Positions 40,801 to 53,560 of a stretch of 64,000 nucleotides of DNA are shown piece by piece; position 1 is the stretch's first letter; each line of letters opens with the position of its first letter. The stretch is from Enchytraeus crypticus (taxonomy: Eukaryota; Annelida; Clitellata; Enchytraeida; Enchytraeidae). Made by a program: the position numbers and the translations under genes. The DNA is taken from contig CAJHZI010000275.1 of the NCBI GenBank assembly GCA_905160935.1, positions 84,666 through 148,665 on the forward strand, read 5' to 3'. The notes below the pieces were generated by a model that ran no database searches, had not been told where the DNA came from, and was given only the letters and a program-made list of their open reading frames with translations.

Positions 40801-43800
40801 ATTACCTTTTTTTTTTATACTTTGCGACTAATATTTATGGTAATTGCTTACTCCTTCCTGGAAACTCTTACTTCGATTAATTCTCAACTTAGACAGACTA
40901 ATTAATTATACACTATAGGAGCGTTATACCCAAATACGCATGTGTAAAATGACCTTTTGAAATTATTTTATAATAAAAACTTGACTAAAAATAGAAAGCA
41001 AGGAGGAAACTTAGACTAACAAAATTAAAATGATAAAGAACTACAGCAACGTGGCTCAAGAATAAGAAATGTTAAAAAAAACTACCCAATTTAGCAGTAT
41101 TTTTTGTCTTAGAGACTAATTAAAAAGACTAGTTCTAGTAGGTCAATTGAATTATTATTTCTCTAAATTTAAAAGAAAATGTTATTTTATGTTTCAATAA
41201 TACCTATCTTGAAATGATTTGAATAAAATTAGAAAGAGTTATTAAAACAATTAAGTTTACCTTGCCCACTTCCATCTGCCACACGGACCAGGGTTGACGC
41301 AGTCTACAAAAAAGAAGCAGAGGTAAAGCATTAGCTCCTTAGTTTCACGCAAGTGTTCTACGTATATATTTCTATACTTAAATTACAAGCAATAGGAATG
41401 AATGTTAATTTAAAAAGTAGATAATTTCAAAATACTATTAACACAACTGTAGACAAGTGTATACGTTAGTATAGTTTAAAATTAAATGAGAATATTACTA
41501 TTGATAATACTGTAAAATTACTTAATATATTACTAATAGCAATGTCTTAAAATTACTACATTTCACAGACATTTTGCATGGCAAAACATCCATGAGTCAG
41601 AATCAGACGATATTTCAATACTAGACTTTGCAATGCAGTTCCAAACTCAAGATTAAATTGTCAGTTAAAAAGGTTTAAAAAATGTTAGTCCTAGCAGCAA
41701 AACACCGTTCATGTCGTCATACCTTAGGATCCAGTGTGAACTGAGAATTAACAAACTTTTGCAAAGATACTTATTCAGATAAAATAATCAGAATGTAAAC
41801 AGTTGAGAGTAGAAATAAAGAAATATTATTTGAAACATAATCAGATGCACAGTTCATTTGATTAGAAAGACGGGAAACAACAAAACAATAGTTGAAACAA
41901 ACTCATGAGTAGGTCAGTGTAAGCTCAAAGTCAATCGATTACTTTGCTATACAACTACATTTGCATCGAATTAGTTTCATACATTTACTTACTGATTAAT
42001 TTATTGATTGTAATTGTTTGATTCACTGTTTGCTTGACTAACTGATTGATTGACTGACGTCCCTGACATCATCCCTGGATGAGGAAACCGAAGTTAAATC
42101 TCTATTATTATTATTATTTTTTTAAATTGCGACTGGGCTGTATAAGGCCCTGGGCTAAAATATAAGATAAAAAAGACTTTATTTAATTAAAAGAAAGATG
42201 AAAAATATTTAAAATAGTTCTTCTAAGCTCTGGCAGGCCGCAAATTCGCCAATGTGCCACGAATTATTATTATTTATTATTATTATTATTATTATTCTTA
42301 TTATTATTGAAACACAATGTCTATCATTGACTTACAGAAACTTCTGAAGAGATACGTTCAGGTGCATACTTCTCCAGGATTTCCTTTACTTTCTTGTACG
42401 TCTCAGTTTCCATGATTTCCTCAAGCTTAAGTCATAAAAGTAAAACCATTTTCAATGAATTTAATACACGTTTTAATAAAGCCTACATTAAAAGTTCCAC
42501 ATACCACGAGAAGTACTCGTGCACAATTTATACAACTGAAATAAACATTTGGCACAAGATTCATCTCTATACTAGACAAAATTAAAGACATAAACATAAA
42601 TAAAACCCATAAAGTTGGGTATAAAGTCAGTTTCATTATCAACGAGTGCTGACAGAAACAGCAAACTGAAATTTACTATGGAGCCTTTGGCTTATCAGAC
42701 ATGAGTTTTACCAAAGAGCTCTCAAAATTGCAATGAATGTGCAAGAACAAACATGTAAAGGTATTACAACTTACAAATGGTTGAAGAAACTCAACTTTAA
42801 ATGTTAGGATTTGAAATGATATAGCTATATACACAGTTCCATTTTTATCTATTTGTTAAATTAGCTATTTCTCTATGGCATTTCAATACTTTGAATACCC
42901 AAAACAGAACTAAAAGATATCTCAATAAAGTATATAAGGCAGTACTTACAAATAACACTTAATAAGTTGAAATTAAAAATACAACGAAATAAGAACAGTA
43001 TGCCATATTAATATTCACTTACAAGTTTGCCTTTAGTTTCTTTTAGTTCTTCCAGAGCTAGTTCTGAAAAAAATTCAAAGCAAAATATATAACAGAAATA
43101 CATTTTCCATAAGAACATATAGTTGATTTTATAGGAAAGCCAATGTTGAGACAAATTAGAAAACACCATGGTCCTCACTTCACAGCTGTTCATAGACCAT
43201 TGATCTCATCAAAAAGACCTTGTGTTCACTTCACAGCTGTTCATAGACCATTGATCTCATCACAAAGGCTTTGTGTTCACTTCACAGTAGTTCATAGATC
43301 ATTGATCTCATCACAAAGACCTTGAGTTCACTTCACAGCAGTTCATAGACCATTGATCTCATCACAAAGACTTTATGTTCATCTCACGGCAGTTCATAGA
43401 CCATTGATCTCAAAGACTTTGTGTTCACTTCACAGCAGTTCATAGATCATTGATCTCACGATAAAGACTGTGCATCAATCAAACCTTAACGTAACCTTCA
43501 GCCTAGTACAAATACAGCCTCAGCTGTAATTTCAAATGCCTTTAAAAACTCTTAAACGATAGCCACCTCTTAGAACATGCATTGTGTTAACTAGGTCTAT
43601 TGTGCAAAGGCTTGAATGTAATTTAGGCAATTCTAAAACTTTAATTTTAAACTCAATGCTTTTCTAAAAATAAGAATCCAACATTTACCATTTTTACGGA
43701 TCCTTTTTACAAAGTACCAATGCAGAAACTTCCGAATTACCCAAACACTGTAACACCAGAACAAACTTGAATTCAGCAATTACAGAAGTTTATCTTTAAG

Positions 43801-46202
43801 GATAATGTGCACAAACAAGTAATGCAATTTATATAATTTAGGAAGCAATATTAATCATACAAATTTACTTCAATAATCAATTATCAGCATATATAATTTC
43901 TGCCAAATAATTCAAGTATAAAATATGTACTAAAAATATAAAGAAAACTACATAAAAAGGTATGAAGAGATTTCATAACATTTTCTTAACAAGTGATATA
44001 GTTTTGAAGGAAGCAAAGATTGATTACTACTTGTAGATCTTGCTCCCATCTCAATTTTTATTATCCATGCATAGCTTGAGCGCTGTAATTACTGCATTTT
44101 TTAATCTTGAGTAAATATGCTAATATTGAGCAAATTACAGCATTTTTAATAGAAAATTAAAAATTCAGAAAGCTCAGTCAATAGCTTAGATTAAATACAT
44201 AATGAGATAAATCTTACATGACTAGGAAAACCAGTACAGGCAGCGCATATAAGAACTTGTAATAGAAGAGGCTGGGTCGATAGTACACGTAGAGAACTAT
44301 GATAGTGAGCAGGTAGAGGACAGCGGAGTAGAGTACAAGTTTGATAGCCCATCTCTTCTGCTGCTCTATGTTAGTCTGCTTACTCTTCTCTAAAGCCTTG
44401 ATTTCCTACATCATCAGTCAATATACACGGTGACGTTTGTATTTATTGCTCATCCCTCTAAGGAATGTCACACTGAAAGTAAAGCATCAGTGAGCATTTG
44501 AAGCTAGCAGAAATATTTGCGCTAATTGATACGAAATAGATTATGAAATTTACGGTAAAAATAAGTTGTGAGAGTCCAAAATACTTGGCATCATCCTACA
44601 GCAATAAAAACACCAAACTTACAATGATATATTTTAAATGTTCTAGATGCTAACCTATATAGTAAAGAACTACTACTAAGAAAGACTTAGTATTATAAAC
44701 ATCTCATGGATGACGTCATATGCAGTAGCCAAATCACTGCTTAAACACCAAGCTTAAATAACTGGAAAATTTAAATAATTATGATCCATTACAATGTTAC
44801 ATTCTAGCCATTAAATTAAAATCAATCCTAACTAATTCATAAAATTATGAATTTATTTATTATTACTCAATTAATAATGAATTTTACAATAAGGAAGGCA
44901 GCAAAATAACTGACTTATTTTTACAGAGATATGATTTTGCAAACACTACTAGTCTATTTCACAGAAAATATATTGGATAGCAAAACAGGTATACCTTATC
45001 TATCTTATCCAGTGCATCTACTGGTGTAGTCTTCTTCTAAAATATAAAAATATAACCAATAACGACAATCAGAGTCTTCAAACAAATGACTGGAACACTT
45101 TAATATCTCACTCTCCAATATATATCTAAGCTAATAGAGTTTTACCTCATGCACATCAGTTGGAAGCAATGTGTACTGCAAGAAAAGAGCCTGACACTCA
45201 GAGGAGAGTGTGGACATTGATCTCTTATCATTGTTATTATTAACTTAGTAGTAGTAGCAGCAGCAGCAGTAGCATTTTTAACTTTTGAACACCAGGTGCA
45301 ACAACGCTAGGGTTCGAAGATTGGGTTGGAGATATTATCATTATTACTTTACTCTTTTATTACAAGAACTTGCATCTTAGTTTAACTATTTTTCCTCTGT
45401 CACATGTTTCTAAACTTTTAAACAACTCAACTCTTATCAGCCTCATCCACTAGATCACTGTAGTAATCTAAACTCCTACTTTAGGCCATTAACTATATAA
45501 TATCTATATTACTACTGCCACTACTAATTATTATTATAAGCATGACTCATTCTAAGTTTTGAATCACTGTCTGTGTATTTGAAATATAGTTTAAATGAGG
45601 GTTGAAAGGACACTATGCCTCCATTTAAAAAATATTTAAATAAAACAATGACATTGAGGAGCACACAAGAGGACAGTATGAGGCCATTAATCAACTAAAG
45701 CACAAGTTCAATTGAATTACAAGTTCAATTAAAGTACAAGCTCAATTAAAGCTTAAGTTCAATTCCCAGTCAAACCAATCACAGCTTAAACTATGAGCAT
45801 GATGTCGAAAAAGATTTCATACTTTCATAAATGTCAATTGGTATGGCTCAATTAACAATTCAATCAATTGCATTTACAACTGCTACAAGATATTACAACA
45901 TAGAACCAGACATTTTCAAGGTTGTGATAAAATAAATACTTCTAATATACTAATACATTAATTATAATTATATAGTAATTACTAAATAAATATTTTACAT
46001 CATTGACACATGACTGTTTTTATGACTATATAACATCAACAGTGTGCTGCATTAAAATTCTCACAGTAAGACAACAGGATTATAACTTATAATTATAATA
46101 CTTCAAATTTTTGCATATTATAATTTAAAAGTTAGGCCAGAAAAACTTTACTCTCGGTAAAGAAATACAAACCTTTCTCCATCTTGACAAAAAACCACCC
46201 AT
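37835..46202 (-). CDS. LNPK: Lunapark (ER three-way-junction protein), complete, 11 coding exons
   Basis: Exons on the minus strand: 46202-46173, 45175-45146, 45036-44995, 44405-44218, 43747-43689, 43063-43023, 42425-42336, 41303-41261, 40163-39846, 38936-38763, 38397-37835. Phases join; the total is 1578 nt (525 residues plus stop), against about 430 in human. The protein begins MGGFLSRWRK, a consensus for N-myristoylation kept in Lunapark. A short coiled coil precedes two membrane segments (about residues 57-76 and 81-103). A second helix follows (about 117-150, with LEEIMETETYKKVKEIL). Exon 9 is a Gln/Pro-rich linker with a run of seven Gln. The C4 zinc finger uses Cys320, Cys323, Cys342 and Cys345 in CRQCHSHNGMAL...FRCCYC, preceded by the diagnostic LVEYLVGDGPQNRYALIC. 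The acidic serine-rich tail is longer than usual. Known role of the family: stabilising three-way junctions of ER tubules, antagonising atlastin. The donor of exon 10 (A|GTCAGT) and the acceptor of exon 9 (GTAAG|AG) are weaker than the rest. Confidence 0.94.
39335..39412 (+). repeat. Family B SINE tail ending in ATT-rich repeats
   Basis: It reads GGAACGTCCTACACATAATC, GGATGAGGAAACGGACGTTA, then AACCTTTATTATAATTATTATT. It lies in Lunapark intron 9 (between exons 9 and 10), antisense to the gene. Confidence 0.55.
40257..40660 (+). mobile_element. RTE-like LINE, short 3' fragment (copy c)
   Basis: It starts in GGATGTGAAATATGGGCCTT (the YGCETWTL codons), shows AGAATGCAAGGATTAGCTGG and ACCTGCCAGTAGGCAGTGCA, and ends ACTAAGAGAGAA. 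It is more diverged and indel-bearing than copies a, b, d and e. It lies in Lunapark intron 8, antisense to the gene. Confidence 0.85.
42050..42118 (+). repeat. Family B SINE tail ending in (ATT)n
   Basis: It reads TGACTGACGTCCCTGACATC, GGATGAGGAAACCGAAGTTA, then AATCTCTATTATTATTATT. It lies in Lunapark intron 7. Confidence 0.55.
43165..43480 (+). repeat. ~51-bp minisatellite, about six copies
   Basis: The unit CACTTCACAGCAGTTCATAG plus ACCATTGATCTCATCACAAA and GACTTTGTGTT repeats with small changes; one unit lacks CATCA. It lies in Lunapark intron 5, about 100 bp from exon 6 (43063). Confidence 0.88.
45243..45280 (+). repeat. (AGT/AGC)n microsatellite
   Basis: TAGTAGTAGTAGCAGCAGCAGCAGTAGC lies in Lunapark intron 1, just upstream of exon 2. 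Confidence 0.8.
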
Positions 46203-46464
46203 TCTTTTACTTTTCTTTGGCAAAAGCTAGATTGTTAGCAAATTACATGTAATTTCTGGAAAGTTTTTTTTTATATAGCTTCAAATAGATCATAAATCCT
46301 CTATAATAAAATATTTTACCAGAAATACATGCTTTTATCAAAGTTGAACAAAAACCATTTAGATGTAAATTTATTTAACATACATTTATATAGATCTATC
46401 TACAATAAGACAGTGACAGTTAATGATAGTTAATCATTATCTAGAACTAATAGTAGACGATGTT
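46203..46464 (-). promoter_or_regulatory. Probable Lunapark 5' UTR and proximal promoter region
   Basis: This is the sequence immediately upstream of the Lunapark ATG. I see no clear core promoter element; the assignment rests on position only. A retrotransposon-rich block begins right behind it. Confidence 0.3.
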
Positions 46465-48335
46465 TCCTGTGTTATGCTTCTAGATGAAAATATACCAACC
46501 ATATACTGCACGAACCATTAACAAGAACCGATAAGAAAAAGAAAGGAGATGCAAAGAACATCAGTATAATGGGTAAAGATGGGTAATTGAAGACCAAGCT
46601 GGAAGAAGTAAAACAAAGATGGAGAGATTATGAAGAGGAATTGTATGATATGGCTGGTAAACCAGTTCAGGAGGATTTTAAAGTAGAAGAAGAAAATATC
46701 ATAGAAAACGATAAAAGGGACCCGATATAATGAAGGAGGAAATTTATTCTGCAATTAACAGTATGAAGAAGGGGAAAGCAGTAGGAATAGATGAAATCCC
46801 AACAGAATTCTTGAAAATGTTGGAATGAGAAACACTCAAACAGTTAATGGAAGTATGTATGGAAGTGTACAATACAGGCATTTGGCCAGACGACTTTACC
46901 AAGTCAGTGATGATCCCAATTCCCAAAAGAGCCAATGCTGTGGAGTGTTCGGATTACAGAACAATCAGTTTAATACCTCATGCATCGAAGATCTTATTAA
47001 AGATAGTAAATAATCGCATTCAGCCGAAAGCAGAGATGATACTGAGCAAGACATCATTTGGTTTTAGGAAAGGATGCAGCACAAGAGAAGCAATAGGGGT
47101 AATGCGGGTTCTTTGTGAAAGAAGCTTAGAATATGGAAATCACGTTTTTGTATGCTTTGTAGACTTCGAGAAGGCCTTTGACAGTATTGATTGAATAACG
47201 ATGATGAAAATCTTTAAAAGAATAGGAATTGACTGGAGAGACAGAAGACTAATTTTGAACTTGTACATGAATTAAAGAGCAGTATTCAAAATCCAACAAG
47301 AATATTCAGAAGAAGGCGAAATAGGACGTGGAGTAAGACAAGGTTGTAGCATATCTCTGCTGCTGTTTAACATTTACGCTGAGGCAATGATGGAGGAAGC
47401 CATGGAAGAAGGAATAAAAGTAGGAGGGAATTTGTTAGAAGATGTACGATTTGCAGATGACCAAGGAATGGTAGCGGGTAGCGAGATTGGACTGCAGAAG
47501 ATAATGGATAAGCTGAATGATACGGCCCTAAGATATGGCATGAAGATTAATATAAAAAAGACGAAGGTTACGAGAGTGTCCAGTAATAAAAGTGAAGTTA
47601 ATATCACAATAAATGGTACAAAACTAGAACACGTAAGGAGTTTCAAATATTTGGGTCATACTTTAACCGATGATGGGAAATGCGAGACAGAAATACGCAG
47701 TAGGATTGCATAAGCAAAAGCGGCCTTTGGTAGTAGAAAAGAACTATTAACAAAAAGTCTAAAGAAAGACACAAAGATAAAGATAATGAAAACTTTGGTT
47801 TGGACCACGCTATTATATGGATGTGAAACATGGACCTTAAGAAAGGAAGATATTAGGAAACTGGAGGCATTGGAAATGTGGATTTGGAGAAGAGTGGAGA
47901 GGATAGCTGGACTCAAAAGCTTACAAATGAGGTAGTCCTGGAGAGAGTTGGCACAGATAGACAGTTGATAAATGTATTAAGAAATAGGAAGAAGAGATGG
48001 ATAGGACACATTCTAGGGGGGGGAAGGTCTATTAAAAGAGGTCATATAAGGTAGAATGGAGGGAAATAGATGCAGAGGCAGGCCGAGATTAGGTATGTTA
48101 GATGATTTAAAGACCCACTCATATGTGGAAATGAAGAGGAAGGCGGAAGACAGAGAAGAGTGGAGGCGTTATATACTATGGACCTGCCAGTAGGCAGTGC
48201 ACTAAGAGAGAGAGATACTGCACGAGTCATAAATTACGACCTAGCAAGACGACAGAGGGCATAAAAAAACCATCCCAGATGCCATATCTTTCTAAAGCCG
48301 TGGATACATTGTCGATAAAGCATAGCGCAAGAAGA
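46465..48335 (+). repeat. Family D SINE-like repeat split by a LINE
   Basis: The left part (46465-46513) has TTTCCTGTGTTATGC and ends ATACTGCACGA. The right part (48215-48335) resumes ATACTGCACGAGTCATAAAT and continues AACCATCCCAGATGCCATA. Together they follow the order seen in the unsplit copies at 21922 and 22786. Confidence 0.6.
46514..48214 (+). mobile_element. RTE-like LINE, 5'-truncated (copy d), with 11-bp target duplication
   Basis: It starts upstream of the RT domain and encodes VEVCMEVYNTGIWPDDF, DYRTISLIPHASK, TSFGFRKGCSTREAIG, VCFVDFEKAFDSID, VRFADDQGMVAGSE and the C-terminal CETWTLRKEDIRKLE. It ends GTGCACTAAGAGAGAGAG. Several stops and frameshifts interrupt it, for example stops near 46738, 46826, 47195 and 47713. 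The duplication ATACTGCACGA lies at 46503-46513 and 48215-48225. Confidence 0.93.
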
Positions 48336-49930
48336 AAGAATTAATTTGAAGTTTTTCAAAGTGGATAAATATGCAATATCATTATATCGGCACTTTTCTG
48401 TCTACCTATTTAGAACTAATTCTGCAGAACATTTCTGCAATTTCTGCTAATAGTGTTAGATTGATATGAAACTTTTTCAAGCACAATTACATGTTGTAAA
48501 AATGTTTAAGGAGTGTATCACATAAGAAATCTCTATATTTTGCTCAAAATTTAAAATTTTGAACAAATTGCCACAGTGTCATCCTGCTAATCAATCAGGC
48601 CTTGTTTTCACAGTGTTCAAAATTGTAACCGCTAATGGTAGCAATGTATGATTTTTCTGTCATTTCTGCCCATTTCATTTTATCATATCTACAAACATAG
48701 TCACTTAGTTATCTTCAGATATCAGTTTCCCTAGTCGCAACTAGATAAAATGAATGATTATCAAAATTGTCACAGTAAGATGCAGTGTTGAAGAAGTGAC
48801 CAGCATTGCAGATATAATCTCAACAGAAAAACCTACTACTTGGGTAAATGATAAAACGTTTGAGATGAATGATACAGACTACAACAATTATGCAATCTCA
48901 TCCAAAGACGAGAGTACAGTAAGTAATGCAGAGATACCAGGAGAGAACGGTTTACATTTATAAGAAAAAGTAGTCGGTGGATGCTACACTGAAACAATAT
49001 TCTTTTTGAGAGTAAATCAAGGCAGCAATCACTTCAATCAAAGCATATTTATGCGAATGATACGTAAGAAACTACAAAGTTTCATATACAGAAGAACAAT
49101 TTTCATACTAATTGCACTATAATTTTTGTAACATGATTTACAATAAACAACAAGCAACCTAAGCGAAAATTGATATTTCAGTTGATAAAGTAACACACCA
49201 GGAAGTTTAAATACACAAGCAAGTTTAAACAAGCAAGCAACTTTAAACGGCATCGAAGCAGTCGAATTTATAAAACTTCACCAGGACGTGTAGAAGGCGA
49301 TGATTTCTGTAAGTTGCTCGGAGGTTAAGAGTGCAAAGTAAGTTTGCTACAAAGATAATTATTATACGTCAGCATAAGTAAATGACAATTTTAATAACAC
49401 TAGAAAGCAATTAAAACACTGCTTTGTTTGCTACTGCCGTAATCAACAAAAATATATCATTCAATCAGAATCTAAGAAATAATAAGTTTGAAACTGGAAA
49501 CTGGAAACCAAACGATATAAATAATCAACTTTGTTGACTCATCTAATATCGTCCATACAACATACCATACATTAGAAAAACTAAAACATTTTCATATCCA
49601 TAGTTACGAAAATAACGCAGAATATATGCAGTTTTGAAAGTAGTTATATTATGCATAAGAGATTCCGACCAAAGTGAAGGTAGATTTTTACACTAAGAAA
49701 AGGTTTACATCCATATTCAAGGTAATAAAGTCGCAAAATTACTAATGTGAGTAAAGTTGGCTACACATGTCGATGATTTACTTAATTTGAAGAATGTAAC
49801 ATAACATAACTGTACTAGGTCCAAAGGAATCAAATGCTTGTTTAAGAGTTAAGACCATATCTTTGACTAAGACCCACTAAATACGCGATAAATTACACAG
49901 TTTGTGTTATCAATTAATACAGTCTACAGA
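48336..49930. other. Intergenic, AT-rich; no gene seen
   Basis: One open frame of 69 codons at 48754-48963 has no recognisable content and no supporting splice sites. Nothing else stands out. Confidence 0.5.
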
Positions 49931-49938
49931 ATTATAGC

Positions 49939-50406
49939 CAGTGGTGTACGTAGCCTAGTCCTAATATATAAGTTGGGGGCAAAGATTGAGAACATATTAA
50001 TTCTTTATTCTATGGATGGGAGACATCTGGTTCAGTGGGCGTAAGGTAAAATATTGCTTAATTTTTTGCTTGTTTTTGCACTTTTTAAATAGTTATTGCC
50101 AATTACACGTATGCAAATTTAAAAAAAATGCACTAAACTCATTAGAAATTGAAAATTTATGTGGTCAAGAAAGATACAGAAACTATTGTGAAATTGCTAC
50201 AAACAAATAGTAATACAGAAAGACAGTGACTCAGAGTTTCAAAAGTTACTTGAAACATAATTTTCTCACACATGTACAGACCAAATACAGCGAGTCAGTG
50301 ATCAGATGTTTAAATGGATTTGAGCTATTAATTTATATTGTGGGGGGTGCGTTCTTTCCCTGGAAAACGTGGGGCGGGGGGACGACATCCCCCCGTTACA
50401 CCACTA
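49939..50406. mobile_element. hAT-type MITE, about 470 bp
   Basis: The left end CAGTGGTGTACGTAGCC and the reverse complement of the right end, TAGTGGTGTAACGG, form hAT-like terminal repeats. Runs of G and C lie inside both ends. Flanks ATTATAGC and ATTATATA may be a decayed 8-bp duplication. No transposase is encoded. Confidence 0.6.
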
Positions 50407-50611
50407 ATTATATAGCCTATATCCTTCTATGTAAATAATCGCATTCGGGTAAACAGGATAGTTTTCTCAGGGATTGACGCACCCTGCCCGGTAAATGTCA
50501 GTCAAAGCTGAGGAAGGCATAGGGGGCCCACCTCGTCAAAAAGCACATCCCCCAAGAAAATAATGGTATATCACGACAAAAATGAGCACCCCAGTCTCGT
50601 GCAACCCTTAA

Positions 50612-51460
50612 ATGGGGAGGGGTGGTAAGAATCTCACGGCCAGACGGCACCTTGGGTGCCCCACAGATATACCAGAAGGACATTCCATGTGCCCTAAAAG
50701 GATAAGTGTGGGCACATGGAATGTGAGAACTATGAGTGAAAGGGGAAAGTTAGAAAATGTAAAGAGGGAAATGGAGAAAGGGAAAATAAATGTCCTAGGG
50801 ATGAGTGAAGTAAGGTTGTTGGGAACTGGAGATTTTATAAGTGATGGGTACAGGGTTATATACTTCGAAAGAGATAAAAGGGAGAAGGGTGTGGCAATAA
50901 TATTAGATAGAAATTTAAGTGAACGAGCCACAAAGATTCTTCAGTGCAGTGACAGACTGATGTTAGTGCGGATCAAAGCAGATCCAGTAGATTTGGTGTT
51001 TATCCAAATCTACATGCCTACATCAGCCTCAGAGGATGATGAAATTGAAGCGATGTACGAAAAAATAGAAGGAATGATTAAAGGAGAAAAAGCCACAGAT
51101 CAAGTGATAGTTATGGGGGATTGGAACGCGATGGTGGGTGAAGGGAGAGATGGAAATGAAGTTGGGGATATGGTCTAGGAAAAAGAAATGAGAGAGGACA
51201 GAAATTGGTTGACTTTTGCAATAGAATGAGATTAGTGGTGTCCAACACTTGATTCAAACATGAGAAGAGAAGGCGATACACATGGAAGAAACCAGGAAGC
51301 ACCGGAAACGAGGGAAGATACCAGTTAGACTATATTCTGTTAAAGCAACGGTACAGGAATCGTGTGAAGAATTCAAGGGCTTATCCAGGAGCCGATATTA
51401 ATTCAGACCACAATCTAGTAATGGCAAAAGTAGGGCTTCAGTTGAAGAAAATACTTAAGA
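50612..51460 (+). pseudogene. Endonuclease region of RTE-like LINE copy e
   Basis: AP-endonuclease motifs in order: SVGTWNVRTM, LGMSEVRLLGTG, VFIQIYMPTS, VIVMGDWNAMVG, then after the shift YTWKKPG, YQLDYILLK and INSDHNLVMAKV. A one-base loss near 51168 (GTTGGGGATATGG) moves the frame, and a TGA interrupts SNT*FKHE near 51249. Confidence 0.88.
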
Positions 51461-52393
51461 AGAAAAGCTGTAAGAGATGGAATTTGAACGGATTGAACGA
51501 GAAAAGAAGTCAGTTTCAGGAAGCAGTGGAAAGAAAAGTTAAGGAAATGAAGGACTACGAAAGAACAGGGGTAAATAAAAGATGGTGTCAGCCAAAAGAA
51601 GCTATTAAAACAGGTGCAAAAGAAGTTTATGGCTTTCTTAAAGCAAATACAGCTAAAAAAAAACCTTTGGATCACAAGCGAGATGCTAGACAAAATGGAT
51701 GAAAGGAGGAAATAGAAAAGTATTGACACCAGTCATGGCCGAAGGAAATATAGAAGCTTAAACAGTGAACTTAGAAGAATCACAGACAAAGCAAAAGATC
51801 ATTAGTGAAGTGAAAAGTGTGATGATTTAGCAGAATATGATAGAAGAGGGAGGTCGGATCTATTATACCAGGAAGTCAGAATATTAACAAGAACCGATAA
51901 GAAAAAGAAAGGAGATGCAAAGAACATCAGTATAATGGGTAAACCTGGGGAAATGAAGATAGAGCAGGAAGAAGTAAAAGAAAGATGGAGAGAATATGTA
52001 GAGGAATTGCATGACAAGGCTGGGAAACCAGTTCAAGAGGATTTTAAAATAGAAGAAGAGAATATCATAGAAGACGATAAAAGGGGCCCCGATGTAATGA
52101 AGGAAGAAATTTATTCTGCAATTAACAGTATGAAGAAGGGAAAGGCAGCCGGAATAGATGAAATCCCAACAGAATTCTTGAAAATGTTCTAATGAGAAAC
52201 ACTCAAACAGTTAATGGAAGTATGTATGGAAGTGTACAGTACCGGTATTTGGCCAGACGACTTTACCACTGATTCCAATTCCCAAAAAACCAATGCTGTG
52301 GAGTGTTAGGATTGCAGAACAATCAGCTTAATACCTCATGCGTCGAAGATTTTATTAAAGATTGTAAATAATCGCATTCAGTCGAAAGCAGAG

Positions 52394-53560
52394 ATGATAC
52401 TGAGCAAGACACAATTTGGTTTTAGGAAAAGATGCGGCACAAGAGAAGCAATAGGAGTAATGCGGGTTCTTTGCGAAAGAAGCTTAGAATATGGCAATGA
52501 CGTTTTTGTATGCTTTGTAGACTTCGGGAAGGCCTTTGACAGGATTGATTGGATAGCGATGATGAATATCTTTAAAAGAATAGGAATTGACTGGAGAGAT
52601 AGAAGACTAATTTTGAACTTGTACATGAACCAAAGAGCAGTAATCAAAATCCAACAAGAATATTCAGAAGAAGGTGAAATAGGACGTGGAGTAAGACAAG
52701 ATTGTAGCATTTCGCCGCTGCTGTTTAACATTTACGCTGAGGCATTGATGGAGGAAGCCATGGAAGACTTGAAAGAAGGAATAAAAGTAGGAGGGAATTT
52801 GTTAGAAGATGTACGATTTGCAGATGACCAAGGAATGGTAGCGGGCAGCAAGATTGGATTGCAGAAGATAATGGATAGGCTGAATGATACGGCCCTAAGA
52901 TATGGCATGAAGATTAATATAAAAAAGACGAAGGTTACGAGAGTGTCCAATAATAAAAGTGAAGTTAATATCACAGTAAATGGTACGAAATTGGAACAGG
53001 TAAGGAGTTTCAAATATTTGGGTCATACTATAACCGATGATGGGAAATGTGAGACAGAAATATGCAGTAGGATTGCACAAGCAAAAGCGGCCTTTGGTAG
53101 TAGAAAAGAACTATTAACAAAAAGTCTAAAGAAAGACACAAAGATAAAGATAGTGAAAACTTTGGTTTGGACCACGCTATTATATGGATGTGAAACATGG
53201 ACCTTAAGAAAGGAAGATATTAGGAAACTGGAGGCATTGGAAATGTGGATTTGGAGAAGAATGGAGAGGATTAGCTGGACTCAAAAGGTTACAAATGAGG
53301 AAGTCCTGGAGAGAGTTGGCACAGATAGACAGTTGATAAATGTATTAAGAAATAGGAAGAAGAGATGGATAGGACACATTCTAAGGGGGGAAGGTCTATT
53401 AAAAGAGGTCATAGAAGGTAGAATGGAAGGAAAAAGAGGCAGGGGCAGGCCGAGATTAGGTATGTTAGATGATTTAAGGACCCACTCATATGTGGAAATG
53501 AAGAGGAAGGTGGAAGACAGAGAAGAGTGGAGGCGTTATGTACCATGGACCTGCCAGTAG
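52394..53560 (+). CDS. Reverse transcriptase C-terminal ORF of RTE-like LINE copy e
   Basis: An uninterrupted frame of 388 codons. It carries FGFRKRCGTREAIG, VCFVDFGKAFDRIDW, GVRQDCSISPLLFNIYAEAL, the catalytic FADDQGMVAGS, FKYLGHTITDDG and the family-specific tail CETWTLRKEDIRKLE, RKKRWIGHILRGEG and RGRPRLGMLDDL. The upstream RT segment (51935-52190, with GKAAGIDEIPTEFLK) is separated by a stop and a short deletion near 52265. The start is only where the frame opens; this is not a full protein. Confidence 0.88.
   Translation: MILSKTQFGFRKRCGTREAIGVMRVLCERSLEYGNDVFVCFVDFGKAFDRIDWIAMMNIFKRIGIDWRDRRLILNLYMNQRAVIKIQQEYSEEGEIGRGVRQDCSISPLLFNIYAEALMEEAMEDLKEGIKVGGNLLEDVRFADDQGMVAGSKIGLQKIMDRLNDTALRYGMKINIKKTKVTRVSNNKSEVNITVNGTKLEQVRSFKYLGHTITDDGKCETEICSRIAQAKAAFGSRKELLTKSLKKDTKIKIVKTLVWTTLLYGCETWTLRKEDIRKLEALEMWIWRRMERISWTQKVTNEEVLERVGTDRQLINVLRNRKKRWIGHILRGEGLLKEVIEGRMEGKRGRGRPRLGMLDDLRTHSYVEMKRKVEDREEWRRYVPWTCQ

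Noticed and set aside
48754-48963. 69-codon plus-strand open frame with mixed composition
   Set aside because: Too short and without a family or splice context; could be chance.
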